Positions 53,545-61,870 of a DNA stretch of 64,000 nucleotides are shown here, piece by piece. The position numbers and the translations under genes are program-made. The notes under the pieces are model-generated. The model was not told where the DNA came from and did not search any database. It was given only the letters and a program-made list of their open reading frames with translations. The number at the start of each line of letters is the position of its first letter. Within the stretch, counting starts at the first letter, position 1. The stretch comes from Jonesiaceae bacterium BS-20 (GTDB taxonomy: Bacteria; Actinomycetota; Actinomycetes; Actinomycetales; Cellulomonadaceae): the NCBI GenBank assembly GCA_039995105.1, contig CP146203.1, positions 1,922,001 through 1,986,000 on the forward strand, in the 5' to 3' direction.

Positions 53545-53777
53545 TTAGCCCTGATCCTCGCGTTTGGCACCGGGTGCGTTGGCATGTTTGGCCTGCTGCT
53601 CAGCCATATACCCATGAGTCCGCACAGCAGCGAAGGCGAGGAGGCCCACCGCCACAACCGCAAGCATGGCGGCACTCAAAAATCCGGCAACCACCGTTGC
53701 TACAACACTGCCCCCAACGTTGGGGGCTTTGCTCCACAGGCCCCTGGTCGCGGCGCAGCACTTGAGTGGTCGGTCAT
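53545..53777 (-). pseudogene. Possible small membrane protein, one frameshift
   Basis: A good start at ATG 53777 behind AGGGTGGCAAT opens with MTDHSSAAPRPGACGAKPPT, a hydrophilic Ala/Pro-rich lead of a type seen in small actinobacterial membrane proteins, but hits a stop after about 26 codons. In the next frame the sequence continues with VATVVAGFLSAAMLAVVAVG, a clear membrane helix, then a charged tail to 53545. A one-base change near 53700-53712 would join them. If there is no frameshift, the 84-residue frame from 53799 is the alternative. Confidence 0.4.
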
Positions 53778-53858
53778 ATTGCCACCCTAACAACGCCATT
53801 GCACCTCAGAAAAACACGGTAACCTGTCCACCTGGAATACTGGACTGCCTCAGTTACA

Positions 53859-54065
53859 GTGTTCCTGTTGGTTTACATTGACGACAAGGGACCATTGAAG
53901 GGCAGTGCCCAGGTCTTGGTAGCCGGGTAGCCCGGAGCAATCAGACCCGCTATTACCAACTTGGGCCTTGCGGATGTCACACTCGTATTTGAGGAACTCC
54001 TCAAGGTCCAACGGGCAACTGTTGCTACGACTCCCAGTAGTGAAGAAACGAGCACACACTCATGA
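53859..54065 (+). pseudogene. Possible degraded short gene coupled to the next gene
   Basis: One frame with coding character reads YIDDKGPLKGSAQVLVAG, then TAG, then PGAIRPAITNLGLADVTLV and a Ser/Thr-rich end. Its TGA overlaps the next start as ATGA (54062-54065), a usual sign of a translated upstream gene. The 5' end is not clear (GTG 53859 is the first candidate after a stop). No family is recognised, and the call rests on codon pattern and the overlap. Confidence 0.35.
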
Positions 54066-55126
54066 GTAATCTTGGCGCAGGCGCACACGGTGAAGGTGCT
54101 TCCAAACCAGCCCACATCCCGGCAGCAACCCAGCAATCCGGCGCAAGGCAGGCATCGGGCTTGATTGTGAACGACAAGATTTTCATGGGCCAAGCTATTC
54201 CGGCTACTGGCCCAGAACTCAGCATGCGGATAGGCCAGGCCTTACGGGTTTACTTTGTTCGCACCGCTGGTGTGGAGGAGGGGCGCGCAGAATTCCAAGT
54301 GAAATCTGTTGTTGCTGACGCCGCAAATCTGAGCCAAATAGTTGTAAACCTCTCCGGTTACAGTCTTGCTGACCACGTACTGAAGTCCGAGTATGTTCCC
54401 GAAGATCAAAAGCCCACCGGCCCCAAGATCGTAGCGACTGTGCCCGCGCAGCTCTCCAATTTGCGGCTGCGTGCTGATCGGCTTGACGTCATCGGTATCC
54501 CCATCTTTTATGACGTTGACGCGTCTAACGTGCCAATCGCGTGGGAAACGGATCAAGACGGCAACGTTTGGCTAACCGTTCCAGAAGAACTGGTAGGCAA
54601 AGGGTCACCTGGGGTTGGTCCTACAGCGTTTGAGCAACAAGACTTCAATCCCAAACCATTTTCCACACCCGCCGGGCCGGTGAATCCGCCGCTTGATGTG
54701 GTCTTCCAAGTGAGCGTACCTGTTGAAGCCGCCCGGGTTGGGCTCGAAGAGTTTGCCATTGCCCAAACACGGGATCAAGAGGTTCAGGTCAAAGATCTTG
54801 ACCTGAACCTGACGCAGTCCGGGCAGGATTTCCATGTCAGTGCAGTTGCTAAACTCAAGTACAAGATCTTTAGCGTCCGGTTTAAGGCTGCAGCCACAGT
54901 CAACATTGACCAAAGCCGCCTGACCGTAACTCCACGCAATATCAAGGTCAGTAGTTCCAACCTTTTTGCGCGCATTGTGCTTGGGGTCGCAGCCAAGTCG
55001 ATCAAGAAGTTTGACGGGCAAACAGTTGCAATTAATAGTTTGCTCAAGGACGAGCCCACACAATTTACGGCGCTGCAGATTGGGATCGAAAATAAAGAGC
55101 TCAGCATTAAAGGACGTCTCGCATAA
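54062..55126 (+). CDS. Unknown soluble protein of 354 residues
   Basis: No named family is recognised with confidence. The N-terminus (1-35) is Gly/Ala-rich and disordered, and residues 36-130 contain an extended beta pattern (YFVRTAGVEEGRAEFQVKSV). The second half (about 235-354) has long amphipathic strands (VKDLDLNLTQSGQDFHVSAV; FKAAATVNIDQSRLTVTPRN), loosely like the LmeA/DUF2993 or BPI-like lipid-binding fold. There is no signal peptide or membrane helix. The start overlaps the preceding possible pseudogene, pointing to a former operon. Confidence 0.6.
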   Translation: MSNLGAGAHGEGASKPAHIPAATQQSGARQASGLIVNDKIFMGQAIPATGPELSMRIGQALRVYFVRTAGVEEGRAEFQVKSVVADAANLSQIVVNLSGYSLADHVLKSEYVPEDQKPTGPKIVATVPAQLSNLRLRADRLDVIGIPIFYDVDASNVPIAWETDQDGNVWLTVPEELVGKGSPGVGPTAFEQQDFNPKPFSTPAGPVNPPLDVVFQVSVPVEAARVGLEEFAIAQTRDQEVQVKDLDLNLTQSGQDFHVSAVAKLKYKIFSVRFKAAATVNIDQSRLTVTPRNIKVSSSNLFARIVLGVAAKSIKKFDGQTVAINSLLKDEPTQFTALQIGIENKELSIKGRLA

Positions 55127-55249
55127 ACACCACAACGCAAGCAACGGCACACTTCGTTGTGGCAAATAAGTGGACCGGGTATCTTTCAATCAAAGGACCC
55201 GCACAACCGTGGTTGGCTGATTACAAGCAGTTACTCGCAAAGAGATCAA

Positions 55250-55492
55250 TCATAGGCAGTGCGGGGTAAGCAACATTGCAAAGTACTGGACCGCTTCATC
55301 CTTGCTTACCCCGGCATCGGCAAGGTCGTCTTCAAAGTAATCCAGAAACTCCGCCAAGTCCGTACTGCCATCTTGGACAAAGAACCGGAGTTCCTCGGCG
55401 ATTTCCGCACGGTTTTGCAACGAAAATTTCCAGTTCGAAGGGAACGCGAGGTCACGGTAAGGGGCTTGCCAAATGGTTGTCATGACATCCAT
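55250..55492 (-). CDS. Small acidic protein, unknown
   Basis: An 80-residue protein, mainly helical, rich in Asp and Glu (NRAEIAEELRFFVQDG, LAEFLDYFEDDLADAGVSKD). Its N-terminus MTTIWQAPYRDLAFPSNW is aromatic. No family is recognised. The start is either ATG 55492 or ATG 55483. It stands alone between two convergent or unrelated genes. Confidence 0.5.
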   Translation of the reverse strand: MDVMTTIWQAPYRDLAFPSNWKFSLQNRAEIAEELRFFVQDGSTDLAEFLDYFEDDLADAGVSKDEAVQYFAMLLTPHCL

Positions 55493-55560
55493 TGTCAGGT
55501 TTTCTTAAGCCGTTGAACTGCATAAATCTTAAGATTCATGCAGTTGTCATCTGTGCGTCA

Positions 55561-56460
55561 TCAAGCATCTAGTTGGCGCATCTTGACCCAAATAACAGTG
55601 GTGGCAACAACCGCAACGGGAACCAGTGCAATGCCAAGAACCCACATGGCATCACCCCAAACCCGTGCGGGCTGGTCAAATACGGTCAGCGCCGTGCTAA
55701 GAGCTTCCCCATAGGATGGAGCCACCATGTACTTGGCGCCCACAACGAGGAATGTTGGGATTGCCACGGTGCACAAGATGACCACCGCAAATGCTCGCCC
55801 AACCGGCTTACCCTGCGGAGCGGTGAAGAGGCGCTCGTCAAAAACAGCCACCGCAGCCAAATCAGACGGCTGGCGTAGGGCGGCCCAAGGGATAAGAACC
55901 AGTAGCAGGGCCAAGACCGCCGCGAGCATCGCGGCGCCGCCCCCGGCAATTCCCACAATCACAAGCACCATAACCACGGCCGGCCCGTTCTCTGCGGGGA
56001 ACGCCGAGTGTACCCCTGTTGCTCGCACCGCTGCGATCTGGCCTGCCATCGGTGGCAGGAGCGCCACAATCATCCCAACGAGCGCCATGGGCAGCGACAG
56101 CAGGAACGGCAATCCAAGAACGCGCCCAAACGCCAATCCAATACGCGGTCCCATTTCCTTTTCTTGGACGGCCCCCGCAAACACTGACCACAGCGTAGGC
56201 AACGTTGGTGCCGCAAACAAGGCTAGGAACCACAGGCCATCGTCGTCCGGGTCCGGAGCCAGCATGATGACGGCACCAGCGGTCAAAAGAAAACCCAGCA
56301 CGGTCAGCACAACGAAACCGGGATCAACAAACCGTCCCAAAAACTCGGTGTCTTGGATACCCTTACGCGGTTTGGGGTGCCCCGGTTTGCCTTTGGCCTT
56401 TGGGGTGTTCTGGACCGTCGGTGTGGCCGATGATCGATGACTTTTTTGGCGCTTTGGCAT
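55561..56460 (-). CDS. Six-helix membrane protein of an unnamed family, paralog C
   Basis: A 299-residue homolog of the tandem pair at 33130-35146. After a basic N-terminus (KAKGKPGHPKPRKG) comes VDPGFVVLTVLGFLL, which matches LDPGFYVLTVVACVL of paralog B, then LPTLWSVFAG, VGMIVALLPPMAGQIAAV, VVGAKYMVAPSYGEAL and WGDAMWVLGIALVPVAVV. All shared blocks occur in the same order. It is a single gene here, without the partner protein found at 32580. The function is unknown. Confidence 0.65.
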   Translation of the reverse strand: MPKRQKSHRSSATPTVQNTPKAKGKPGHPKPRKGIQDTEFLGRFVDPGFVVLTVLGFLLTAGAVIMLAPDPDDDGLWFLALFAAPTLPTLWSVFAGAVQEKEMGPRIGLAFGRVLGLPFLLSLPMALVGMIVALLPPMAGQIAAVRATGVHSAFPAENGPAVVMVLVIVGIAGGGAAMLAAVLALLLVLIPWAALRQPSDLAAVAVFDERLFTAPQGKPVGRAFAVVILCTVAIPTFLVVGAKYMVAPSYGEALSTALTVFDQPARVWGDAMWVLGIALVPVAVVATTVIWVKMRQLDA

Positions 56461-56607
56461 GGTTCACAGTACCAATATTTGCGGTGTCTTTTTCTGGCCG
56501 CCAAGTGTTCATCTCGTACTCCCCTGCCGCTCATTTTGGTTAGGCAAAGTAATGACGGCGACTGCAACGATTGCAAGCGCCCACATCCACTGACAGGGAA
56601 GAGAAGC

Positions 56608-57351
56608 ATGCGCACCACGTTGTCTTGGTCCAAACAAACGCTTGCAGGATTGGGCGCGGCCGTAGTCGCCGCAGGCACACTCGTGCCAGCCAGCGCCTGG
56701 GGCGCACCGGAGGTGCCCTCGGTTGTGATCAACGAGGTCATCCAGAACAATAGCCAGATCGCCGATGCGATCGAGCTGCTGAACACCGGTTCCACCGCGA
56801 TAGATCTTTCCGGCTGGATCTTGGCCGATGATAAGAACTCCATGACAATCAACCCGGGAACCACCCTGCAACCGGGGCAGTTCCTGGCGATCACCACGGA
56901 TGATGACACCCGTGATGACAAGTTTGGCTTGGGCCCTGCGGACGCGGCAACGCTGCTTGACGGTGCTACCGAGGTAGACAGCTACCTTTGGGGGGAAGCA
57001 CGCTGCCCATACACCCTGACCGATTCCTGGCAGATCATTGCAATCACCGAGTTTGAGTCCGTCTTTCCCGGCGTGATGGAGTTTGAGTATGACCCAGCCC
57101 TTGGCCAGCTCTGGGTGATCTGTGATGACGCATGCGATGGCCGCAGCCAAATTTTTGAACTCGGTGGTGATCCTGCAGCGCCGGGAACTTTTGCAACCGT
57201 TGCCGTCTATGAGCGTCCCGCGGGCACCGCTAACTACGCCAATGAGGGGTTTGCGATCGCCCCGCTCAGTCAGTGCACCGCTGGCACCCGCCCCGTAATC
57301 TGGGCCGATGACGCCGCAGCCGAGCACGCCTGGCAACAGGGCTGGATCTAG
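56608..57351 (+). CDS. Secreted lamin-tail-domain protein, probably shortened
   Basis: A 247-residue exported protein. The signal peptide is at about 1-32 (LAGLGAAVVAAGTLVPASAWG). A lamin tail domain (about 36-130) has VVINEVIQNNSQIADAIELL and STAIDLSGWILADD. From about residue 138 the sequence resembles the end of esterase-like phytase/beta-propeller proteins (GVMEFEYDPALGQLWVICDD; YERPAGTANYANEGFAIAP). In relatives such segments are parts of far longer proteins, so an internal deletion near 57000 is likely. Its TAG stop lies in CTAG at 57348-57351, shared with the hydrolase fragment on the other strand. Confidence 0.65.
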   Translation: MRTTLSWSKQTLAGLGAAVVAAGTLVPASAWGAPEVPSVVINEVIQNNSQIADAIELLNTGSTAIDLSGWILADDKNSMTINPGTTLQPGQFLAITTDDDTRDDKFGLGPADAATLLDGATEVDSYLWGEARCPYTLTDSWQIIAITEFESVFPGVMEFEYDPALGQLWVICDDACDGRSQIFELGGDPAAPGTFATVAVYERPAGTANYANEGFAIAPLSQCTAGTRPVIWADDAAAEHAWQQGWI

Positions 57352-57822
57352 CGAGCACCGCCGTGATTGGCAACCATCCAGTTGGTCATCAAGTCCAGTG
57401 TCCGCCGGTCCATCTCATGGGTGCTTGAGCGCCAGTGTGATTCCAAAACACCCTCGGGGAAGGCACCCAAGACATCTTCAGCGCCGTCCGTAGGGAAGTG
57501 CTCGTCGTCGGTTGCCGCGATGGACAGCGCCTTCTTACCGGTGATCATCGCCGCGATTGCGCCGTAGTCTCCGGCGGTCTCGAGCCCTGGCAAATACCAC
57601 CCGGCATTGTGCAACACGTCTGCTCGTTTACACGCGGCAATGCTGGTCAACCCCGCACTGATGACGCCAACGGTAATGTTTGGGGCAAGCGCCAAAACGA
57701 GTAGCCCAATCTGAGCACCGAGCGAGTGCCCGGTCACGGCAACGTTGCCCACGATCAGCTCGTGGTTTTCTAAATAGTTCGCCACCGCCAGGACATCCGA
57801 CACGTGTTCGCCGTGCAGGTGG
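57348..57822 (-). pseudogene. Truncated duplicate of the alpha/beta hydrolase gene
   Basis: The last 150 or so codons of the hydrolase encoded at 61870-62835, including the nucleophile motif VTGHSLGAQIG and the tail LDLMTNWMVANHGGAR. It is nearly identical to the intact copy, with only a few base differences noticed. The 5' part is missing. At about 57822 the gene breaks into an IS5-family fragment, with the shared bases GCAGG at the junction. It lacks start, promoter and N-terminal half. Confidence 0.9.
57348..57822. repeat. Segmental duplication, copy 1 (copy 2 at 61870-62343)
   Basis: About 470 bases are repeated in direct orientation 4.5 kb apart. Both copies begin at the CTAG that contains the hydrolase stop codon. 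Copy 2 is preceded by an IS5-family element inserted in that CTAG. Copy 1 is preceded by the lamin-tail gene. Confidence 0.92.
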
Positions 57823-58002
57823 TCGCCCACCTGCGTTTGATCGTGCTACCTACCGAAACAGGAACGTCGTTGAACGAGCTTTTGGATTACTCAAGCAGTG
57901 GCGTGGGATCGCAACCCGGTATGACACACTCGCGGTCACGTACCGAGCTGGCGTGGTTATCGCAGCAATACTGACCTGGGTGTGCATTTAAGAGACGCAC
58001 CC
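57823..58002 (+). mobile_element. IS5-family element remnant (inverted)
   Basis: The terminal 180 bases of the same element as at 60902-61870, in opposite orientation. It encodes the last 60 residues of the transposase (NRNVVERAFGLLKQWRG) and ends with the terminal repeat AAGAGACGCACCC followed by TA. The other end is lost at the junction with the hydrolase fragment. Confidence 0.92.
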
Positions 58003-58097
58003 TAGTTGCGAGCCCACAACCATCCGGGTTGCCAGATCGATTAGGGTGGCCAGGTAGAGCCATCTAGGGTGGTTCTGGCGCCGTAGGTTTCTTGTGT

Positions 58098-58355
58098 CTA
58101 GGTGCATACGACTAAGTGGCCGCGGTTGAAGGCAGTATCCATCGGCGAACCGACCGGAGTTTTGGCTGCTGTATTCTCGGGGCGTTCACAGTTGACGGAT
58201 GTGTTACCTACTGGTGTGGGCGGTGCGGCGGGTGAGGGAACAGCATTCCTGCCGAATCCATTGGTCGCGAGATAGGCAACTCCGGTTCCAGCCACCAGAA
58301 CTACACCGACCATGGCGAGCAACATCACGGTGGCGATCCCGCGCTCATTGCTCAT
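58098..58355 (-). CDS. Small membrane-anchored protein, unknown
   Basis: An 85-residue product starting MSNERGIATVMLLAMVGVVL: one membrane helix (about 7-27) and a Pro/Ala/Thr-rich outer part with two Cys. The N-terminus resembles pseudopilin-like or Flp/TadE-type leader regions only loosely. There is no clear ribosome binding site, and an upstream in-frame start at 58385 is possible. It lies in the IS-flanked segment. Low confidence that it is expressed. Confidence 0.4.
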   Translation of the reverse strand: MSNERGIATVMLLAMVGVVLVAGTGVAYLATNGFGRNAVPSPAAPPTPVGNTSVNCERPENTAAKTPVGSPMDTAFNRGHLVVCT

Positions 58356-58484
58356 CAGATCGTGTTGCGTATGGTTGTGCCGCACAAGATGTACTGTTCA
58401 GGTCGAAGGACTGAAGTTTGGTTCGTGGCGACGGGGGGTGCGGGCTCGTTTTCGCGGCGTCGCACCAGCGGGAAAACTGGCCGG

Positions 58485-58925
58485 CTACTCTTCGTTTGTC
58501 ATGACCTGAAGAGTGATCACGGGCGGTCGTATGACAGCGTCGATGTCCATCGTGGGGCTTTTACCTGACACATTCGGGTCCGACACTTGTACCTCGAAGC
58601 CGGCGTCTCTGAGTTGCGTGGCGTAGTTATCCAGACTGTCGTCAGCATCTATGTCGACAACCAGCATCAGCCGCCACGCTGTGTCGGTGAGTTGGCTGGC
58701 TGAGCTGACGCTGTTGTATTTGGGCATGGGAACCCCGTCGGGGAAGCCCCCGGGGATTTTGGCTCCGTCACGCGCTCCAGGGGACTGAGATTTTGTCTGA
58801 CTGGTCGTGTCAGGTGAGTTATCAGAACCCTCGGAGCCGCCACATGCGGTCAGCGTGACCAACATCGCCGCAGCCGTAAGTAAGGACAAGGTGTTGCATC
58901 GTAGGAGTCGGGGTGTTGGTGTCAT
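58485..58925 (-). CDS. Secreted lipoprotein of unknown function
   Basis: A 146-residue lipoprotein with signal peptide and lipobox TLTACGGSEG (Cys about 28). A Ser/Thr/Gln linker follows, then a domain with GFPDGVPMPKYNSVSSASQL, WRLMLVVDIDADDSLDNYAT and LRDAGFEVQVSDP. A P-x-x-V-P-x-P start and the Y-x-x-x-L-x-x-x-G-F element recur in small actinobacterial lipoproteins of unknown role. ATG 58925 gives the best signal peptide. It lies downstream of the leucine-rich-repeat gene on the same strand and may travel with it. Confidence 0.72.
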   Translation of the reverse strand: MTPTPRLLRCNTLSLLTAAAMLVTLTACGGSEGSDNSPDTTSQTKSQSPGARDGAKIPGGFPDGVPMPKYNSVSSASQLTDTAWRLMLVVDIDADDSLDNYATQLRDAGFEVQVSDPNVSGKSPTMDIDAVIRPPVITLQVMTNEE

Positions 58926-58988
58926 GTGACGGCCTCGCTGTGGATCGTTGGAAACAGTGGCAAACATCGATCGGGTTGTTGTGTGCCT

Positions 58989-59009
58989 GCCGGGGAGTCG
59001 AACCCCGGC
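58989..59009 (-). terminator. Hairpin after the leucine-rich-repeat gene
   Basis: GCCGGGG (58989-58995) and CCCCGGC (59003-59009) pair around a 7-nt loop, 26 bases beyond the stop codon. On the minus strand the loop reads TTCGACT, like a tRNA T-arm, but no tRNA surrounds it. Confidence 0.6.
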
Positions 59010-59034
59010 GAAGACCGTCCAGGCGATCTGGCGA

Positions 59035-60609
59035 TTACGCCCGTTGGCGGCGTACTCGATCTGTCAGGACCAGTACTCCGCCGATGCCCAGAAGCCCGGC
59101 AGCGAGGATACCTGCTGCGGCGCTGGGGCCACCGGTTTTCGGCAGGGTGTTGCCGGTGGTGTCGACTTGTTCATCGGTGTCGACTGGATCATCGGTGTCG
59201 CCGTCCGTGTCCGAGGTGGCCGGGCATGCTTCGTTGGTGTCAGGTGCGTAGCCATATTCACGGAGGGTGGGGTCCATAGTTCCGCTAGGGTCTGCGAATA
59301 CGTAGTCGTTGTTGGCCTCGGCCGTCAGTAGGCCATCGGAGTTGACCTTCCAAGTGAAGCCGACCGGGACGTCAGTGCCGGTGGGGAGCCGCCAGGTGGC
59401 GTTGTCCGGGCCACAGGGGTCATCGACCGGCAGGTCGCCGTTGGGCGCATCGATCACTGTCGGTTCCGGAGCATCGCAGTCGGGGTTATCGAGGGTGATC
59501 TCCAAACTGGCGTAGATGTGGTCGCTGTCGCCCACCCAATCGCTGTCTGGGCCGACGTAGATGGCGTGATTGCCATCGGCGGGAACAGCCTCGATGGTGA
59601 CGGTGTTGCCGGGAGCAACGGCACCGTCGATCATGTAGGTGATGCCCTTGGTGGTCGGCAGGGTGATCTGCGGGTAGGCGACATCACCGTTCTTGCAGAC
59701 CGCTTGGATCACGGTAGGATCTTCCGGTGCGACCTCAGCGATGTCGATCTGTTGATCGATCGTTCCGGAGAACTCAAAGTCGGTGGCAGCCCCGATGGTC
59801 ACGGTCGTGTTCCACGACAGGGTCTTATTTCCCATTGTCGAGAACGACCACGCATTGGTGGTCGAGTTATAGCTGAATCCCGTGTCAGACGAGGTTACGG
59901 GCACTGGAGTATTGGACGGGTCGGTCACCGGATTCGCTGTCGCAGAGCCAGACGGAGCAGCCGGCAGGCTCAGGGCCTGCCATTTGGCGCCGCCGCTGTC
60001 AAGGTTGGTCAGGGTCGCCAAGGTAGAAATATCGGTAATCTTGTTGCGAGCCAGGTAGAGGTACTCCAGCGCAGTCGCATCAGCCAGCGCGCTCACATCG
60101 GTGATCTCGTTGTTCGATAGGCTCAAGTAGGTCATGTTTGGCAACTGACTGAACCCAAGAACGTCGGTGTCGGTCGCTCCAACACCGTTGAGGTTGAGCC
60201 ACGTCAAACTGGTCAGGTTCATCAGGGGTGCGAGGCTGGCGATGGCGTTGTTATCGAGATAGAACCTTTCCAGACTGGTCATGGTTTCCAGCCCGGTGAT
60301 GTCCGTGATTCCCAGATTTTGGCAGGTAAAGCCGGTGATGTTGGCAGCTTGGTTCTCGCTGATCGGCTCAGTGGGACCTTGCCCGAGCTCCTGGGTATTG
60401 ATGCAGGCACGCAGGTTGTCATCCGGCATAGTTATCGGATCAGTCGGGCCTGCCGTGGCCGGCAGCTCCATCGCTAGCCCGCTTCCAAGCACGAGCGTCA
60501 ACGCGGCCACAAGCGCGGCGATACGGCGGGGTTTGCGTGCGGTGGGTCTCCGGTGTGCTCCCGGATGGTTTGGTTCAAGCGGGTGGGCCGCTGCTGTTCG
60601 GTATTTCAC
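59035..60609 (-). CDS. Leucine-rich-repeat LPKTG surface protein (internalin-like)
   Basis: A 524-residue wall-anchored protein. A basic N-terminus with signal peptide (to about 52) is followed by an LRR cap (DNLRACINTQELGQ) and about five internalin-type repeats of 21-22 residues (LGITDITGLETMTSLERFYL; NEITDVSALADATALEYLYL). Two Ig-like or Greek-key modules and an Asp/Thr-rich linker follow, then LPKTG at about 491, a helix and the tail RVRRQRA. Internalin-like proteins mediate binding to host or bacterial surfaces. GTG 60609 follows GAAGGACCACC. It is the main cargo of the IS-flanked segment. Confidence 0.88.
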   Translation of the reverse strand: MKYRTAAAHPLEPNHPGAHRRPTARKPRRIAALVAALTLVLGSGLAMELPATAGPTDPITMPDDNLRACINTQELGQGPTEPISENQAANITGFTCQNLGITDITGLETMTSLERFYLDNNAIASLAPLMNLTSLTWLNLNGVGATDTDVLGFSQLPNMTYLSLSNNEITDVSALADATALEYLYLARNKITDISTLATLTNLDSGGAKWQALSLPAAPSGSATANPVTDPSNTPVPVTSSDTGFSYNSTTNAWSFSTMGNKTLSWNTTVTIGAATDFEFSGTIDQQIDIAEVAPEDPTVIQAVCKNGDVAYPQITLPTTKGITYMIDGAVAPGNTVTIEAVPADGNHAIYVGPDSDWVGDSDHIYASLEITLDNPDCDAPEPTVIDAPNGDLPVDDPCGPDNATWRLPTGTDVPVGFTWKVNSDGLLTAEANNDYVFADPSGTMDPTLREYGYAPDTNEACPATSDTDGDTDDPVDTDEQVDTTGNTLPKTGGPSAAAGILAAGLLGIGGVLVLTDRVRRQRA

Positions 60610-60901
60610 GGTGGTCCTTCACGTCGCAGGGAGCGGCTGCAATCGGTGCTGCCGCTGACTGGTTACAAGGAGGACATGGATCAAGGCCACATCACACCTG
60701 TTGTCTATTTCTATGCGAATGCTATGCGAAGCCGCTCACACGCCGCTCACACGACGCGTGATGACAGGCTGAAGAAGTGCATCCCGCTGATCGAGCGATG
60801 TGGCGGTTACGGAGAATTATCGGACGTTTTCGGCAGGTAGAAGCAGTCCTGCTGGCAAGGCTTCCGGGGGTTCCGCAGACCGTTCCATGTGAGCGTTGCT
60901 A
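60610..60901. other. Intergenic region upstream of the leucine-rich-repeat gene
   Basis: It should hold the promoter of the minus-strand surface protein gene. Two short direct repeats are visible: CTATGCGAA twice near 60710-60730, and CGCTCACACG twice near 60733-60753. They may be regulator sites. A 54-codon plus-strand frame (60676-60840) starts behind AAGGAGG at only two bases, and I do not call it a gene. The left IS5 terminal repeat begins at 60902. Confidence 0.4.
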
Positions 60902-61870
60902 GGGTGCGTCTCTTAAATGCACACCCAGGTCAGTATTGCTGCGATATCCACGCCAGCTCGGTACGTGACCGCGAGTGTGTCATACCGGGTTGCGATCCCA
61001 CGCCACTGCTTGAGTAATCCAAAAGCTCGTTCAACGACGTTCCTGTTTCGGTAGGTAGCACGATCAAACTCAGGTGGGCGACCACCTGCGCGGCCTTTAC
61101 GTTTGCGTGTAGCTATCTCATTTGATTTCTCCCGAATGACGGCGCCAATACCGCGTAATCGTAGATACGCACGGTTGCCTTTTGATGTATACCCGCGGTC
61201 TGCTAGGACCATGCTTGGCCTAGTGCGAGGGGCGCCAGGCCCAAGCCTAGGAACCCGAATATCACCCAACACCTCTTGCAGCATCGCCCCGTCATGTCGT
61301 TGCCCACCGGTGACAACGATTGATAACGGCCGACCATTTCCATTAACTGCGAAGTGCATCTTTGTTGACAGCCCACCGCGCGAACGCCCGATCCCGTGAC
61401 CTGCAGGTTCAACCTCACAGATCGGTAAATTCTTGTAGTTCGAAAGGGCCCCCCGCGTCCTGATCAGGGCGCGGAATATTTGTGCCGTGTTGATGAGCAC
61501 GGTTAATCGTGGCATCAATGGACACATTCCAATCAAAGCCACCGTCCCCATCAGTTTCCCCAAGAATCTGAGCAAAGACGCGGTCCCACGTACCATCAAC
61601 CGCGTAGCGACGGTGGCGCTTCCATACCGTCTGCCAAGGCCCAAACTCGCTGGGTAGATCCCGCCACGGAATCCCAGTGCGGTACCGATAAATAATACCC
61701 TCTACAACCCGACCACCATCAGCAAATGAGCGACCTTTACGCCCCTCATTCGAAGGCAGCAATGGCTCCACACGCTCCCACTGCTCATCAGTGAACTGAA
61801 AAAAATCTTGATTGTTCCACCACACATCAAACCTGCCCCAAAACCAGCCCCACATTAAAGAGACACGCCC
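60902..61870 (-). mobile_element. IS5-family (IS427-group-like) insertion sequence, complete
   Basis: A 969-bp element with imperfect terminal repeats. The left end reads GGGTGCGTCTCTTAAATG and the right end, inverted, GGGCGTGTCTCTTTAATG, differing at three positions. It is flanked by TA on both sides (60900-60901 and 61871-61872), consistent with the 2-bp target duplication of the IS427 group at CTAG-like sites. It carries the transposase in two overlapping frames on the minus strand. A truncated, inverted copy lies at 57823-58002. Confidence 0.92.
60913..61855 (-). CDS. IS5-family transposase, two overlapping frames (orfA 61415-61855, orfB 60913-61644)
   Basis: DDE transposase. OrfA (146 residues) has the DUF4096 domain (FTDEQWERVEPLLPSNEGRK; GIIYRYRTGIPWRDLP) and the first catalytic Asp in VSIDATINRAHQHG. 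OrfB holds GRSRGGLSTKMHFAVNG, the second Asp in VLADRGYTSKG and the Glu in NVVERAFGLLKQWRG. OrfB is +1 (or -2) relative to orfA. The two conserved parts join around the orfA end, where CTG TGA G (61415-61420) could allow a +1 shift at the stop. Frameshifted expression is usual in this group. Whether this copy is active is not known. Confidence 0.88.

Noticed and set aside
57348-57822. Hydrolase fragment as an independent short gene
   Set aside because: It lacks the first half of the fold, has no start signal, and is nearly identical to the intact copy.
58980-59015. tRNA or tmRNA T-arm (loop TTCGACT on the minus strand) as RNA gene or attachment site
   Set aside because: No acceptor, D or anticodon arms can be built around it, since one side is the end of the surface protein gene. 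A terminator hairpin explains it.
60676-60840. 54-codon plus-strand frame behind AAGGAGG
   Set aside because: The spacing to ATG is only two bases, the composition is low in hydrophobic residues, no family is recognised, and it overlaps the expected promoter of the divergent gene.
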